A stretch of 49,656 nucleotides of DNA from Solirubrobacterales bacterium (GCA_035573435.1 DATMZR010000008.1:1-49656); one strand, 5' to 3'. Shown: positions 23,756-32,103, counted from the stretch's first letter. Notes: a model not told the origin generated them from the letters alone. Numbers and translations: made by a program.

Positions 23756-24243
23756 GCTCGCCGCAGGTGAGCGAGACGTTGGGCGCCTGGCGCTGGATGC
23801 TCGCCTGTTGTGGCGCCGTGGTCCTGATCGACCAGGTGTCGAAGGCGATCATCGTCTCCTCCCTGGACCCTGGCCAACGCGAGAGCGTCGCGCTCGGGGT
23901 CGATCTGACCAATACGGCCAATCGGGGGCTGGCGTTCGGCATCGGAGACGGGCAGGGACTCGTTCTCGCGGTGACGGTCGTCGCCCTGGCGCTGATTCTC
24001 GTCTGGTTCGCGACGGACCCGCGGCGCCCCGGCCTGTGGCTGTCAGTCGGGCTCCTGGCCGGCGGCGCGCTCGGCAACCTCGCCGACCGAGTTCGTGCGG
24101 ATGCCGTGACGGATTTCATCGACCTCCCTCTGTGGCCGGCCTTCAACCTGGCCGATGTGGCCATCACCCTGGGAGCCGTGGGGCTCGTGGCCTCATCGCT
24201 GGGAGCGGCGGGACGGAGCGAGGGATCGGCCGGTTCCGGGTAA
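23752..24243 (+). CDS. lspA: Lipoprotein signal peptidase (LspA)
   Basis: LspA is an aspartic protease that cleaves signal peptides of diacylglyceryl-modified prolipoproteins in the inner membrane. The protein is 163 residues with four predicted membrane helices. The catalytic motifs are present: LIDQVSKA, NTANRGLAFGIG, GGALGNLADRVRADAVTDFID with the first catalytic Asp, and FNLADVAITLG with the second. The TTG at 23752 overlaps the yggT stop (TTGA); a GTG at 23767 is an equally possible start and gives 158 residues. It would process the lipoprotein at 5883, among others. Confidence 0.9.
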   Translation: MSSPQVSETLGAWRWMLACCGAVVLIDQVSKAIIVSSLDPGQRESVALGVDLTNTANRGLAFGIGDGQGLVLAVTVVALALILVWFATDPRRPGLWLSVGLLAGGALGNLADRVRADAVTDFIDLPLWPAFNLADVAITLGAVGLVASSLGAAGRSEGSAGSG

Positions 24244-24253
24244 GGCGCCAGGC

Positions 24254-24931
24254 GTGAGCCTCCAGCCCCGGATCGTCCACGCCGACGAGTGGCTGGCGGT
24301 GATCGAGAAGCCACCGGGCCTGGTGGTCCACACGGCACCTGGGCACAAGGGCCCGACGCTCGTCGATCTACTGGGAGAGCTCCTCGCCGGGGGCGAGGAT
24401 CCGCAGCGGCCGGGAATCGTCCACCGCTTGGACAAGGACACGTCCGGGCTGATGCTCGTTGCACGCGGGGACGAGGCCCACCGCAGGCTGGCCCCGCAGA
24501 TCAAGCAGAGAGAAGTGCGGCGCACCTATCGGGCGCTGGTCGAAGGCCATCCCCGCTCCCGTACCGGAACGATCGACGCCCCCCTTGGACGGGACTACAG
24601 GGCCCCGGAGCGCCGGGCGGTTGGCGGCCGGGCGCCCCGCCAGGCACGGACCCATTTCCGGGTTCTCGAGCTGCTGTCGGCCGACGCCCTGGTCGAGGTG
24701 CGCCTGGAGACCGGCCGCACCCACCAGGTCCGGGCCCACTTCGCCTCGATCGGTCACCCGGTCGCGGGCGACCCACGCTACGGGCATGCCGGCCGCCACG
24801 GCCTCGCGCGGCAGTTCCTGCACAGCGCCGGGCTCGGCTTCCGGCACCCGTTTACGGAGGAAGAGCTCGAGTTCTCCTCGCCGCTGCCGGACGACCTTCG
24901 CCAGGCGCTGGCGCGCGCCAGGGCCGCCTAA
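24254..24931 (+). CDS. RluA/RluD family pseudouridine synthase, no S4 domain
   Basis: A pseudouridine synthase for rRNA or tRNA, 225 residues. The catalytic motif GIVHRLDKDTSGLMLVAR has the nucleophilic Asp60; RLETGRTHQVRAHFASIGHPVAGDPRYG is the conserved second motif. The usual N-terminal S4 RNA-binding domain of RluD (about 80 residues) is absent: the GTG start lies right at the catalytic domain, and the upstream frame is inside lspA. The position after lspA is typical for rluD, but the missing S4 domain makes the rRNA target uncertain. A hairpin follows the stop. Confidence 0.87.
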   Translation: MSLQPRIVHADEWLAVIEKPPGLVVHTAPGHKGPTLVDLLGELLAGGEDPQRPGIVHRLDKDTSGLMLVARGDEAHRRLAPQIKQREVRRTYRALVEGHPRSRTGTIDAPLGRDYRAPERRAVGGRAPRQARTHFRVLELLSADALVEVRLETGRTHQVRAHFASIGHPVAGDPRYGHAGRHGLARQFLHSAGLGFRHPFTEEELEFSSPLPDDLRQALARARAA

Positions 24932-24947
24932 CCGCCGGACCCGGCGG
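24932..24947 (+). terminator. Probable terminator after the pseudouridine synthase gene
   Basis: A 6-bp stem CCGCCG/CGGCGG with loop GACC begins immediately after the TAA stop. It has no T tract. It separates the lspA segment from the rpsB operon. Confidence 0.4.
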
Positions 24948-25002
24948 GCATCGCCGGATAGCGACAGGAACCCGCCCAGAGCCGACGCCGGCGGCTGGGC
25001 TC

Positions 25003-25008
25003 TAGACT
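25003..25008 (+). promoter_or_regulatory. Putative -10 (TAGACT) of the rpsB operon
   Basis: TAGACT lies about 118 nt before the rpsB start, so this promoter would give a long leader, unlike the leaderless genes here. I see no convincing -35. Confidence 0.35.
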
Positions 25009-25053
25009 CACCCCGACCCGTAACCGACCCCTGGAGGAAGGCTCGGGGCCCTG

Positions 25054-25076
25054 CCCGGCACACGAGATGCGCCGGG
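25054..25076 (+). other. Hairpin in the rpsB leader
   Basis: CCCGGC and GCCGGG form a perfect 6-bp stem around an 11-nt loop in the untranslated leader. rpsB leaders in other bacteria carry structures for S2 autoregulation; equivalence is only suggested by position. Confidence 0.35.
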
Positions 25077-25126
25077 TTCCCGCGGCACCGCCAGGAGAAG
25101 TAACCGAACCGAGACAAGGGAGCCTC

Positions 25127-25996
25127 ATGTCCGAGCCTGGAATAAAGGAACTGCTGGAGGCCGGTCTGCATTTCGGCCACCAGACGCGGCGGTGGGACCC
25201 GCGCATGCGCCCGTACATCTTCGGGGAGCGCGACGGGATCCACATCATCGACCTGCTGCAGACGGAGCATCTGCTGGCCGAGGCGCGCCGGTTCGCGGCC
25301 GACGTGGCCAGCAAGGGCGGAACGATCCTCTTCGTGGGTACGAAGAAGCAGGCCCGAGATGCGATCGAAGAATGGGCCAAGCGGTGTGAGATGCCATACG
25401 TAAACCAGCGATGGCTCGGCGGGCTGTTGACCAACTTCCAAACGATCTCCGCCCGGATCGAGCGCCTGCACGAGCTGACCGGCTTGAAGGATGAGGGCCA
25501 GCTGGACCTGCTGCCGACCAAGGAGCGCATGGCCCGCGAGGCCGAGCTCGAGAAGCTCGAGTACAACCTCGGTGGCGTTCGCGGGATGAAGCGCCTGCCA
25601 CAGGCGGTGGTGATCATCGATCTGAAGACCGAGGTGATCGCGGTGCGTGAGGCCGAGCGACTGCGAATTCCGATCATCGCCCTCGTGGACTCGAATGTCG
25701 ACCCTGTGCCAGTCGACTACCCCGTCCCCGGGAACGACGACTCGATCCGTTCCTGTGAGCTCGTGATCCGGACGGTCGGCGAGGCCGTCTACGAGGCGGC
25801 GCAGTCCTGGCGCCAGGCGGAGGCCAAGCGGCAGGCCGAGGAGGAGCACCGGCGCCGCCTGCAGGAGGAGGAGCGCCAGCGGGCCGAAGCCGAGGAGCGA
25901 GCCCGTCAGGAGGCCGAGCAAGCTCAGGCCGCGGCCGCGGCGGAGGTGGACGCCACGGCGTCCGCGACGGCAGCCGGAGAGGAAACGCAGCGGTGA
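25127..25996 (+). CDS. rpsB: 30S ribosomal protein S2 with charged C-terminal extension
   Basis: S2 is a late-assembling 30S protein. Residues 1 to about 225 are typical: IKELLEAGLHFGHQTRRWDPRM, YIFGERDGIHIIDLLQTE, FVGTKKQARDAI, VNQRWLGGLLTNFQTI, PQAVVIIDLKTEVIAVREAERL and VPVDYPVPGNDDSIRS. The last about 60 residues are an Ala/Glu/Arg/Gln-rich predicted coiled-coil tail (many AEE and RQ units), making 289 residues in all. The ATG at 25127 follows a good AAGGGAG ribosome-binding site. The stop overlaps the tsf GTG by 4 bp. Confidence 0.96.
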   Translation: MSEPGIKELLEAGLHFGHQTRRWDPRMRPYIFGERDGIHIIDLLQTEHLLAEARRFAADVASKGGTILFVGTKKQARDAIEEWAKRCEMPYVNQRWLGGLLTNFQTISARIERLHELTGLKDEGQLDLLPTKERMAREAELEKLEYNLGGVRGMKRLPQAVVIIDLKTEVIAVREAERLRIPIIALVDSNVDPVPVDYPVPGNDDSIRSCELVIRTVGEAVYEAAQSWRQAEAKRQAEEEHRRRLQEEERQRAEAEERARQEAEQAQAAAAAEVDATASATAAGEETQR

Positions 25997-26616
25997 ACGA
26001 CGCGACCGCGATCTCCGCTGCCGATGTGAAGGAGCTCCGCGAGCGAACCGGGGCCCCGATCATGGACTGCAAGGCCGCCCTCGGCGAGGCGAGTGGTGAC
26101 ATGGACAAGGCGATCGAGGTCCTTCGCGTCAGGGGACAGGCGTCGGCTGCCAAGCGCCGCGGTCGGTCAACCAGCGAGGGGATCGTCACCTCCTACATTC
26201 ACGCAACCGGGAAGGTGGGCGTGCTGGTCGAGGTCCAGTGCGAGACGGACTTCGTTGCCCGCAGCGACGACTTTCAGGAGTTCGCCAGGGAGGTCGCGAT
26301 CCACATCGCCGGCGCCCCTTCGCCACCGGTCTACGTGTCCGCCGAGGAGATCCCCAGCGAGGCGCGGGACGCAGAACGCTCGGTGTTCGAGGCAAAGGCG
26401 CGCGAGGAGGGAAAGCCCGAGGAGGTGGTGGACAAGATCGTCGACGGGCAGCTGTCCAAATGGGCGAAGGAGGTTGCCCTGCTCGACCAGGAGCACGTTC
26501 GATCCGACCGCTACGACGGCAGGACCATCGAGGATCTGCGTGCCGAACTGGCGGCGAAGACCGGAGAGAACGTGCGCGTGGCGCGCTTCGCGAGGTTCGC
26601 GGTGGGCCAGGAATGA
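25993..26616 (+). CDS. tsf: Elongation factor Ts
   Basis: EF-Ts releases GDP from EF-Tu. At 207 residues it is the short form. The N-terminal UBA-like domain has VKELRERTGAPIMDCKAAL; the core motif is VEVQCETDFVARSDDF; LDQEHVRSDRYDGRTIEDLRAELAAKTGENVRVARFARFAVG closes the protein. The GTG start overlaps rpsB, the conserved gene pair in bacteria. Confidence 0.96.
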   Translation: MNDATAISAADVKELRERTGAPIMDCKAALGEASGDMDKAIEVLRVRGQASAAKRRGRSTSEGIVTSYIHATGKVGVLVEVQCETDFVARSDDFQEFAREVAIHIAGAPSPPVYVSAEEIPSEARDAERSVFEAKAREEGKPEEVVDKIVDGQLSKWAKEVALLDQEHVRSDRYDGRTIEDLRAELAAKTGENVRVARFARFAVGQE

Positions 26617-26653
26617 GTGATGAGCTCTCCGCTGCAGCACCACGGGTAGTGCG

Positions 26654-26659
26654 TACGAT
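26654..26659 (+). promoter_or_regulatory. Putative -10 (TACGAT) of pyrH
   Basis: TACGAT ends 12 nt before the pyrH GTG, within the 55-bp tsf-pyrH spacer. No Shine-Dalgarno sequence is present. Confidence 0.4.
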
Positions 26660-26671
26660 CTGCAGGCGCCA

Positions 26672-27442
26672 GTGTCCGAGCCAAGGTTCAAGCGCGTCCT
26701 CCTGAAGATCTCGGGCGAGGCCCTGATGGGCTCGCTCGACTACGGCACCGATGCCAACCGCGTCGAGCAGATCGCGATGCAGATTCAGGAGGTCTCCGGC
26801 CGGGGAGTCGAGATGGCGATCGTCGTGGGCGCCGGGAACATCTACCGGGGGCTACAGGGGGCCGCCCGCGGCATGGACCGGGCGACCGCGGACTACATGG
26901 GGATGCTGGCCACGGTCCTGAACGGGCTCACCCTTCAGGACGCGCTCGAGAAGCGTGGTGCACACACGCGGGTGCTCTCGGCTATTCAGGTGACGGAGGT
27001 GGCGGAGCCCTACATCCGCCGCCGGGCCATCCGCCACCTCGAGAAGGGGCGGATCGTGATCTTCGCCGCGGGCACCGGGAACCCGTTCTTCACCACCGAC
27101 ACCGCTGCCGCGCTACGAGCTCTGGAGATCCACGCGGAGGCCATCCTGATGGCCAAGCACGGCGTCGAGGGCGTCTACGACGCCGATCCGTCGGAGGTCC
27201 CGGACGCGAACTTCCTGCCCGAGATCAGCCATCGCCAGGCGATCGAGCGGGGGCTGCGGGTGATGGACTCGACCGCGCTGACGCTGTGCATGGAAAACGC
27301 CCTGCCGATCTACGTCTTCAACATGGCGGACGAGCGCAACATAGATAGGATCGTCCGCGGGGAGCGTGTGGGCACCCTGGTGTCGTCGGACGGCGCCGTG
27401 GGATGGGTCACAGGCGAGGAGAAGGCCCGAGAGAAGCAATGA
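26672..27442 (+). CDS. pyrH: UMP kinase (PyrH)
   Basis: PyrH phosphorylates UMP to UDP in pyrimidine nucleotide synthesis. The protein is 256 residues of the amino-acid-kinase fold. KRVLLKISGEALMG holds the ATP-phosphate lysine; VVGAGNIYRG is the glycine loop; DYMGMLATVLNGLTLQDAL and IFAAGTGNPFFTTDTAAALRALE are diagnostic; AKHGVEGVYDADP follows. It overlaps frr by ATGA at its end. The tsf-pyrH-frr order is standard. Confidence 0.96.
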   Translation: MSEPRFKRVLLKISGEALMGSLDYGTDANRVEQIAMQIQEVSGRGVEMAIVVGAGNIYRGLQGAARGMDRATADYMGMLATVLNGLTLQDALEKRGAHTRVLSAIQVTEVAEPYIRRRAIRHLEKGRIVIFAAGTGNPFFTTDTAAALRALEIHAEAILMAKHGVEGVYDADPSEVPDANFLPEISHRQAIERGLRVMDSTALTLCMENALPIYVFNMADERNIDRIVRGERVGTLVSSDGAVGWVTGEEKAREKQ

Positions 27443-28005
27443 GCGACTTCACCGACGAGCTGCTCGCCGACGCCAAGGAGCGGATGGCCAAGTCGGTGGA
27501 GGCGTGCCGCCACGAGCTCGCCACGGTGCGCACCGGCCGCGCCTCCCCGCACCTCCTCGATCGCGTGGTCGTCGACTATTACGGCACGGAGACGCCCCTG
27601 CGCCAGCTCTCCCAGATCGCGGCCACCGACGCCCGGCTGCTCACCCTGACGCCCTACGACAAGAACGCGATCAAGTCCGTCGAGAAGGCAATTCTCGAGT
27701 CCGACCTCGGGCTGACGCCTTCAAACGACGGCAATGTGATCCGGCTGCAGATCCCCGAGCTGAACGAGGAGCGCCGCCGCGACCTGGTCAAGGTGGTGCA
27801 CAACGTGGCCGAGGAGAGCCGGGTCGCGGTGCGAAACATCCGGCGCGACGTGATGCACGACCTGCGCGAGCTGAAGAAGGAGGGCGAGGTCGGTGAGGAC
27901 GACGAGCGGCGCGCCGAGGCGGAGCTCCAGAAGCGCACCGACGGCGCGACCAGCGAAATCGAAGCCCTGCTGAAGGCCAAAGAAGAGGAAATCCTCGAGG
28001 TGTGA
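27439..28005 (+). CDS. frr: Ribosome recycling factor
   Basis: RRF splits the post-termination ribosome together with EF-G. The protein is 188 residues. Motifs: VRTGRASPHLLDRVVVDYYGTETPLRQLS, ITLTPYD-like LTLTPYDKNAIKSVEKAI, and the three-helix end ERRRDLVKVVHNVAEESRVAVRNIRRD. The start is the ATG overlapping the pyrH stop; its own stop overlaps the uppS start. Confidence 0.96.
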   Translation: MSDFTDELLADAKERMAKSVEACRHELATVRTGRASPHLLDRVVVDYYGTETPLRQLSQIAATDARLLTLTPYDKNAIKSVEKAILESDLGLTPSNDGNVIRLQIPELNEERRRDLVKVVHNVAEESRVAVRNIRRDVMHDLRELKKEGEVGEDDERRAEAELQKRTDGATSEIEALLKAKEEEILEV

Positions 28006-28688
28006 GCGTGCCGGCACCCGGCGACGCGGGGGCAAGGTTCGTAGCCATCATCACGGACGGCAACGGTCGCTGGGCCAGGCAGCGCGGGCTGCAGCCGATC
28101 GAGGGCCACGAGGTGGGGGCCGACGTCGTCAAGGCACGGCTGCGTGACGCCGTCGAGTTCGGCATCGAGGAGCTGACGGTGTTCTCGTTCTCGACGGAGA
28201 ACTGGTCCCGTCCGCGGGGCGAGGTGGAAGGCCTCATGCGAATGTTCCTGGAGAGGATCGAGCGCGAGACGCCGGAGCTCCACGAGGAAGGGGTGCGGAT
28301 GCGCTTCATCGGTCGCCGGGAGGGGATCGACCCGGGGCTGGTCGAGCGCATGGAGTGGGCAGAGTCCCTGACATCAGGCAACGACCGGATCGGGTTCTTC
28401 GTCGCCTTCAATTACGGCGGCAGGGCGGAGATCTTGGACGCCGCCGCCGCGTTCGACGGCTCAACGGAGGAGGAGTTTCGGGCGGGCCTTTACGCGCCCG
28501 AGATGCATGATCCGGACCTTCTGATTCGGACCAGCGGCGAGCTCCGGATCTCGAACTACCTGCTCTGGCAGTGCGCCTATTCCGAGCTGGTATTCCGCGA
28601 CGAGCTCTGGCCCGACTTCAGCCGGGAGGCATTCGAGCAGTCCCTGAAGGAGTTCGAGGCGCGCAAGCGTCGGTTCGGAGCGCGTTAG
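28002..28688 (+). CDS. uppS: cis-prenyl transferase, undecaprenyl diphosphate synthase family (UppS)
   Basis: UppS builds the polyprenyl carrier lipid for wall synthesis from isopentenyl diphosphate. The protein is 228 residues. The first motif reads ITDGNGRWARQRG with the catalytic Asp19; FSFSTENWSRPRGEVEGLM, FVAFNYGGRAEI, DPDLLIRTSGELRISNYLLWQ and YSELVFRDELWPDF follow. It is in the frr-uppS-cdsA order, and dxr and ispG in the same run supply its substrate. Chain length of the product cannot be predicted. Confidence 0.94.
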   Translation: MSVPAPGDAGARFVAIITDGNGRWARQRGLQPIEGHEVGADVVKARLRDAVEFGIEELTVFSFSTENWSRPRGEVEGLMRMFLERIERETPELHEEGVRMRFIGRREGIDPGLVERMEWAESLTSGNDRIGFFVAFNYGGRAEILDAAAAFDGSTEEEFRAGLYAPEMHDPDLLIRTSGELRISNYLLWQCAYSELVFRDELWPDFSREAFEQSLKEFEARKRRFGAR

Positions 28689-28709
28689 GGCGGCCAGCCA
28701 AGCCCTGCC

Positions 28710-28715
28710 TATAAG
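28710..28715 (+). promoter_or_regulatory. Putative -10 (TATAAG) of cdsA
   Basis: TATAAG ends 13 nt before the cdsA ATG at 28729, in a 40-bp spacer after uppS. Confidence 0.4.
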
Positions 28716-28728
28716 GTCGCGCCCCACG

Positions 28729-29661
28729 ATGGACTTTCCGCCCCGGCCGCCGCGGCAAGCGACCGAGCCACACGCTCCGCGGGAGCGGCCGCCGGGCCGC
28801 CGCTTGCGCCGTCGGGCGCAGCCGCCGACCACGGACGCGCCGAACCAGGCGACGCGAAGCGGCCCGCGGAGGGAGACCATGGCCCGGATCTGGGTCGCCG
28901 TGCCGTGGATCGTGGTCGCGATCGTGGTGATTGCGCTGGGCGGCCTGCCGTTCGCGCTCGCGATGATCGGCTTCGCCGTCGTCGGCCTCGGCGAGCTGTT
29001 CCGGATGACTCGCCGCTATCGACCGATGATCCCGGTCGCCTTCGCCGCCGTCGCCGCGATGGTGCTGGCCGCTCTGTACGGCACCCATTTCCAGATCGTG
29101 CTGGTGGGGGCCGCGACGTTCCCGGTCATGTTCGCGTTCGCGGTGGTCCGCGGGCCACGAGAGGGGGTGACCCATTCGATGGCGATCACCGTGTTCGGGA
29201 TCGCGTGGATCGGGCTCCCCTTCACGCACGCGGTGCTCCTGCGCGAGCTGCCCGTTCACGGCGGCGCGCTGGTGATCGACGTGCTGGTCGGCACCTTTCT
29301 CACGGACACCACCGCTTACGCAGGGGGGCGCCTCTTCGGGCGGCACAAGCTGGCGCCCAGCCTGTCTCCGAACAAGACCGTGGAAGGGCTGGTGTTCGGC
29401 TTCGTCGGCGGCACGATGGGCTTCTGGTTCGCGGGGCTCTACCAGGACTGGCTTTCGGGGATCGACGCCCTGATCATGGGCATGTGCATCGCCGCTCTGG
29501 CGCCGGTGGGGGACCTGTTCGAGTCCATGGTCAAGCGCGACCTCGAGATCAAGGACACGGGTCGCGCCTTCGGGCCTCACGGCGGTCTGCTGGACCGGCT
29601 GGACGCCGTCCTGTTCACGATCGTGGCGGGCTACTACCTGGCGATGGCGCTCGTTTACTGA
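28729..29661 (+). CDS. cdsA: Phosphatidate cytidylyltransferase (CdsA)
   Basis: CdsA makes CDP-diacylglycerol, the branch-point precursor of phospholipids, in the membrane. The protein is 310 residues. It starts with an unusual 50-residue Pro/Arg-rich cytoplasmic extension; an ATG at residue 51 (MARIWVAVPW) would give a conventional start and may be used. About eight hydrophobic segments follow. The signature is complete: LSPNKTVEGLVFGFVGG, then GDLFESMVKRDLEIKDTGRAFGPHGGLLDRLDA. The product feeds PgsA encoded at 37411. Confidence 0.93.
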   Translation: MDFPPRPPRQATEPHAPRERPPGRRLRRRAQPPTTDAPNQATRSGPRRETMARIWVAVPWIVVAIVVIALGGLPFALAMIGFAVVGLGELFRMTRRYRPMIPVAFAAVAAMVLAALYGTHFQIVLVGAATFPVMFAFAVVRGPREGVTHSMAITVFGIAWIGLPFTHAVLLRELPVHGGALVIDVLVGTFLTDTTAYAGGRLFGRHKLAPSLSPNKTVEGLVFGFVGGTMGFWFAGLYQDWLSGIDALIMGMCIAALAPVGDLFESMVKRDLEIKDTGRAFGPHGGLLDRLDAVLFTIVAGYYLAMALVY

Positions 29662-29752
29662 GCGCCTCGCGCCCGAGCTCCAGGCTGGGGCGCCCGACCG
29701 AGTGCTGGCGACGGTCGTGAAACGGGCCTTAAGTGGCCCAAACCATCCTCCC

Positions 29753-29758
29753 TACACT
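29753..29758 (+). promoter_or_regulatory. Putative -10 (TACACT) of dxr, leaderless
   Basis: TACACT ends 8 nt before the dxr ATG. A GGGCC/GGCCC hairpin at 29724-29739 just upstream could end the cdsA transcript. Confidence 0.5.
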
Positions 29759-29766
29759 GCCTCGGG

Positions 29767-30912
29767 ATGAAGAAGGTCGTGATCCTCGGAGCCACCGGCT
29801 CGATCGGGGAGCAGGCGCTGGAGGTCGTCTCCAGGTCGGATGAGCTCGCCGTCGCCGGGCTGGCGGCCGCCTCCAACTGGCAGCGGCTCGTCGAGCAGGC
29901 TGGGGATCATGGCGTGCCCGCTGTCGCTCTCGCCGAGCCGGACGCAGCCCTGCAGGCCGAGGGGGCGTGGAAGGGCCGCGTCCTCGTGGGCGAGGCGGGG
30001 GTCCGCGAGCTGATCGTGACCGCCGAGGCCGACTTGGTCTTGAACGGGATGGTCGGTTCGGCCGGCCTCGGCCCGACCATCGTCGCGCTCAGCGAGGGGG
30101 TCGACGTCGCCCTCGCCAACAAGGAGAGCCTGGTGGTGGGGGGTGAGCTGGTGACGGCGCTGGCCGAGGCCACCGACGCGCGGATCATCCCGGTCGACTC
30201 CGAGCACTCGGCGCTGTTCCAGCTGGTGAACGCTGAGCCACCCGGCCACGTCGAGCGCCTGGTCCTGACCGCTTCGGGGGGTCCGCTGCGCGGGCGCAGC
30301 AACCTGTCCGACGTGACGCCGGAGGAGGCGCTCGCCCACCCCACCTGGCAGATGGGGGGGAGGATCACGATCGACTCGGCCACGCTGATCAACAAGGGAT
30401 TCGAGCTGATCGAGGCGCACCATCTGTTCGGGCTCGGCTACGAGCGGATGGAGGTCGCGGTCCACCCACAGTCGATCGTCCACGCCCTGGTCCACCTCAA
30501 CGACGGCGCATCGTTCGCGCATCTCGGCCTTCCGGACATGCGGGTGCCGATCTCCTACGCGCTGCACTATCCGGAGCGCCCAGACGTCGACGTTCCCACC
30601 CTCGACCTTGCCGCGGTGGGCGAGCTGACCTTCGAGAAGCCCGACCTGGAGACGTTCCCCTGCCTGCGCCTGGCGCGCGAGGCCGGCGAAGCGGGGGGGA
30701 CCGCTCCCTGCATCCTCAACGCCGCCGACGAGGTGGCCGTGGAGGCATTCCTCGAGGGCAGGGTCCCCTTCACGATGATCGCCGAGGTGGTGGAGCGCAC
30801 GCTCGAGGCCCTGCCGGCGACCACGCCCGGACACTTCGAGGATCTCTACGGGGCCGATGCCGCCGCTCGCGACCATGCCCAGGCCCTGATCGACGGCGCA
30901 GGAGTGTTGTGA
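29767..30912 (+). CDS. dxr: 1-deoxy-D-xylulose 5-phosphate reductoisomerase (Dxr)
   Basis: Dxr is the second enzyme of the MEP isoprenoid pathway, converting DXP to MEP with NADPH; it is the target of fosmidomycin. The protein is 381 residues. VVILGATGSIGEQAL is the NADPH loop; LANKESLVVGGELV, PVDSEHSALFQ (metal ligands), TASGGPLRGRSN, WQMGGRITIDSATLINKGFELIEAHHLFG and HPQSIVHALVHLNDG are all intact. It lies in the typical order cdsA-dxr-rseP-ispG. Confidence 0.96.
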   Translation: MKKVVILGATGSIGEQALEVVSRSDELAVAGLAAASNWQRLVEQAGDHGVPAVALAEPDAALQAEGAWKGRVLVGEAGVRELIVTAEADLVLNGMVGSAGLGPTIVALSEGVDVALANKESLVVGGELVTALAEATDARIIPVDSEHSALFQLVNAEPPGHVERLVLTASGGPLRGRSNLSDVTPEEALAHPTWQMGGRITIDSATLINKGFELIEAHHLFGLGYERMEVAVHPQSIVHALVHLNDGASFAHLGLPDMRVPISYALHYPERPDVDVPTLDLAAVGELTFEKPDLETFPCLRLAREAGEAGGTAPCILNAADEVAVEAFLEGRVPFTMIAEVVERTLEALPATTPGHFEDLYGADAAARDHAQALIDGAGVL

Positions 30913-30950
30913 GCGCGAGGCAGTACAAGGGGAGGGTCAGGCGGGGAGAA

Positions 30951-30979
30951 TTGACGTTGGGCCGAGCGCGAACGAAATT
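30951..30979 (+). promoter_or_regulatory. Possible promoter of rseP
   Basis: TTGACG at 30951-30956 resembles a -35; 17 bp later GAAATT at 30974-30979 is a poor -10 that ends 6 nt before the rseP ATG. The short inverted repeat GAAC-N6-GTTC at 30970-30983 covers the -10 and could be an operator. Confidence 0.35.
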
Positions 30980-30985
30980 GTTCCT

Positions 30986-32074
30986 ATGAGCTACGTGCTG
31001 GCCGCCGCCGGCTTTGCGGCGCTGATCATCCTGCACGAGCTTGGACACTTCACGGCCGCCAAGGCCGTGGGGATGCGGGTGGAGCGCTTCTACCTGTTCT
31101 TTCCGCCCGCGATCGCGAAGGTCCGGCGCGGAGAGACCGAATACGGGATCGGCGCCATCCCGCTCGGCGGCTTCGTGAAGATCAGCGGCATGAACCCGGA
31201 TGAGGAACTGCCGCCGGAGGTCGCCCACCGTGCCTACTACCGCCAGCCGGTCTGGAAGCGGATCGTCACGATCGCCGCCGGTCCCGCGGTGAACCTGCTG
31301 ATTGCCTTCGTGTTGCTGTTCGGGCTGGCCTTCGGCGCTCAGCAGGTGAACGACACGGTCGGGGGTGTGGAAGCCGGGCTGCCGGCGGCGGCGCACCTTC
31401 AACCAGGCGACCGCATCCTGGCGGTGGACGGCAAGAGCTTTCCCGACGCCTCCGCGAACCAACGTGTCGATCGGTACGCCCGGCTGATCTCTGATCACAA
31501 GTGCCCAGGCGAGCCCAGCAACGGCTGCCGGGCCAAGACCCCGGTGAAGCTGACGATCGAGCGAGACGGCCGGACCCGCACCCTGGCCATCAAGCCGGAG
31601 TACGACTCCGCGAACAAGCGAACGCGGATCGGTTTCTCGTTTGGCTCGCGGCCGGTCGACCCCGATGTGCTGGAGGCGGCCGGCGACTCAGCGCGCTTCA
31701 TGTGGGAGGTGACCAGCCAGACGGTCGGGGTGATCGCTCGCCTCTTCGACCCGCAGGAGCGAAAGCAACTCTCGGGCGTGGTGGGGGGCTACGAGGTCAC
31801 GCGCCAGGCGATCGGGTTCGGAGCGCGTGAGGCGCTGACGCTGATCGCCGTGGTCAGCCTCTCGCTTGGCATCATCAACCTGTTCCCGTTTCTGCCTCTG
31901 GACGGCGGCCATATCTTCTGGAGCCTGGTGGAGAAGGTCCGTGGGCGTCCCGTCTCGTTCAGCGTCATGGAGCGCGCGGGGGCAATCGGATTTCTGCTCG
32001 TGATGCTCCTGTTCGCGGTCGGCCTCTCGAATGACATCGGCAGGCTGACCGGCGAGGGGTTCAACGTCCGCTGA
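30986..32074 (+). CDS. rseP: Site-2 intramembrane metalloprotease (RseP family)
   Basis: A 362-residue zinc protease of the RseP/Rip1 type, which cleaves membrane-embedded anti-sigma factors and leftover signal peptides. The active site HELGH is at residues 17-21 in the first membrane helix; IGAIPLGGFVKISGM is the membrane-reentrant region; one PDZ domain lies at about 110-200 (VEAGLPAAAHLQPGDRILAVDG); the third zinc ligand Asp is in FLPLDGGHIFW. Three to four membrane segments are visible. A possible substrate type, a single-pass protein with an RskA-like outer domain, is encoded at 41710. Confidence 0.93.
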   Translation: MSYVLAAAGFAALIILHELGHFTAAKAVGMRVERFYLFFPPAIAKVRRGETEYGIGAIPLGGFVKISGMNPDEELPPEVAHRAYYRQPVWKRIVTIAAGPAVNLLIAFVLLFGLAFGAQQVNDTVGGVEAGLPAAAHLQPGDRILAVDGKSFPDASANQRVDRYARLISDHKCPGEPSNGCRAKTPVKLTIERDGRTRTLAIKPEYDSANKRTRIGFSFGSRPVDPDVLEAAGDSARFMWEVTSQTVGVIARLFDPQERKQLSGVVGGYEVTRQAIGFGAREALTLIAVVSLSLGIINLFPFLPLDGGHIFWSLVEKVRGRPVSFSVMERAGAIGFLLVMLLFAVGLSNDIGRLTGEGFNVR

Positions 32075-32097
32075 GGGGCGAGCGCTGGGTTTCGGGA

Positions 32098-32103
32098 TAC
32101 GCT
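32098..32103 (+). promoter_or_regulatory. Putative -10 (TACGCT) of the acyl-CoA ligase gene
   Basis: TACGCT ends 10 nt before the ATG at 32114; there is no strong Shine-Dalgarno sequence. Confidence 0.45.

Noticed and set aside
24254-24931. Pseudouridine synthase as a truncated pseudogene
   Set aside because: Only the S4 domain is missing; the catalytic domain is complete with all motifs, and S4-less members of the family exist.
30970-30983. GAAC-N6-GTTC inverted repeat as a LexA box for rseP
   Set aside because: The spacer is 6 rather than 4 bp, outside the SOS consensus; kept only as a possible unrelated operator.
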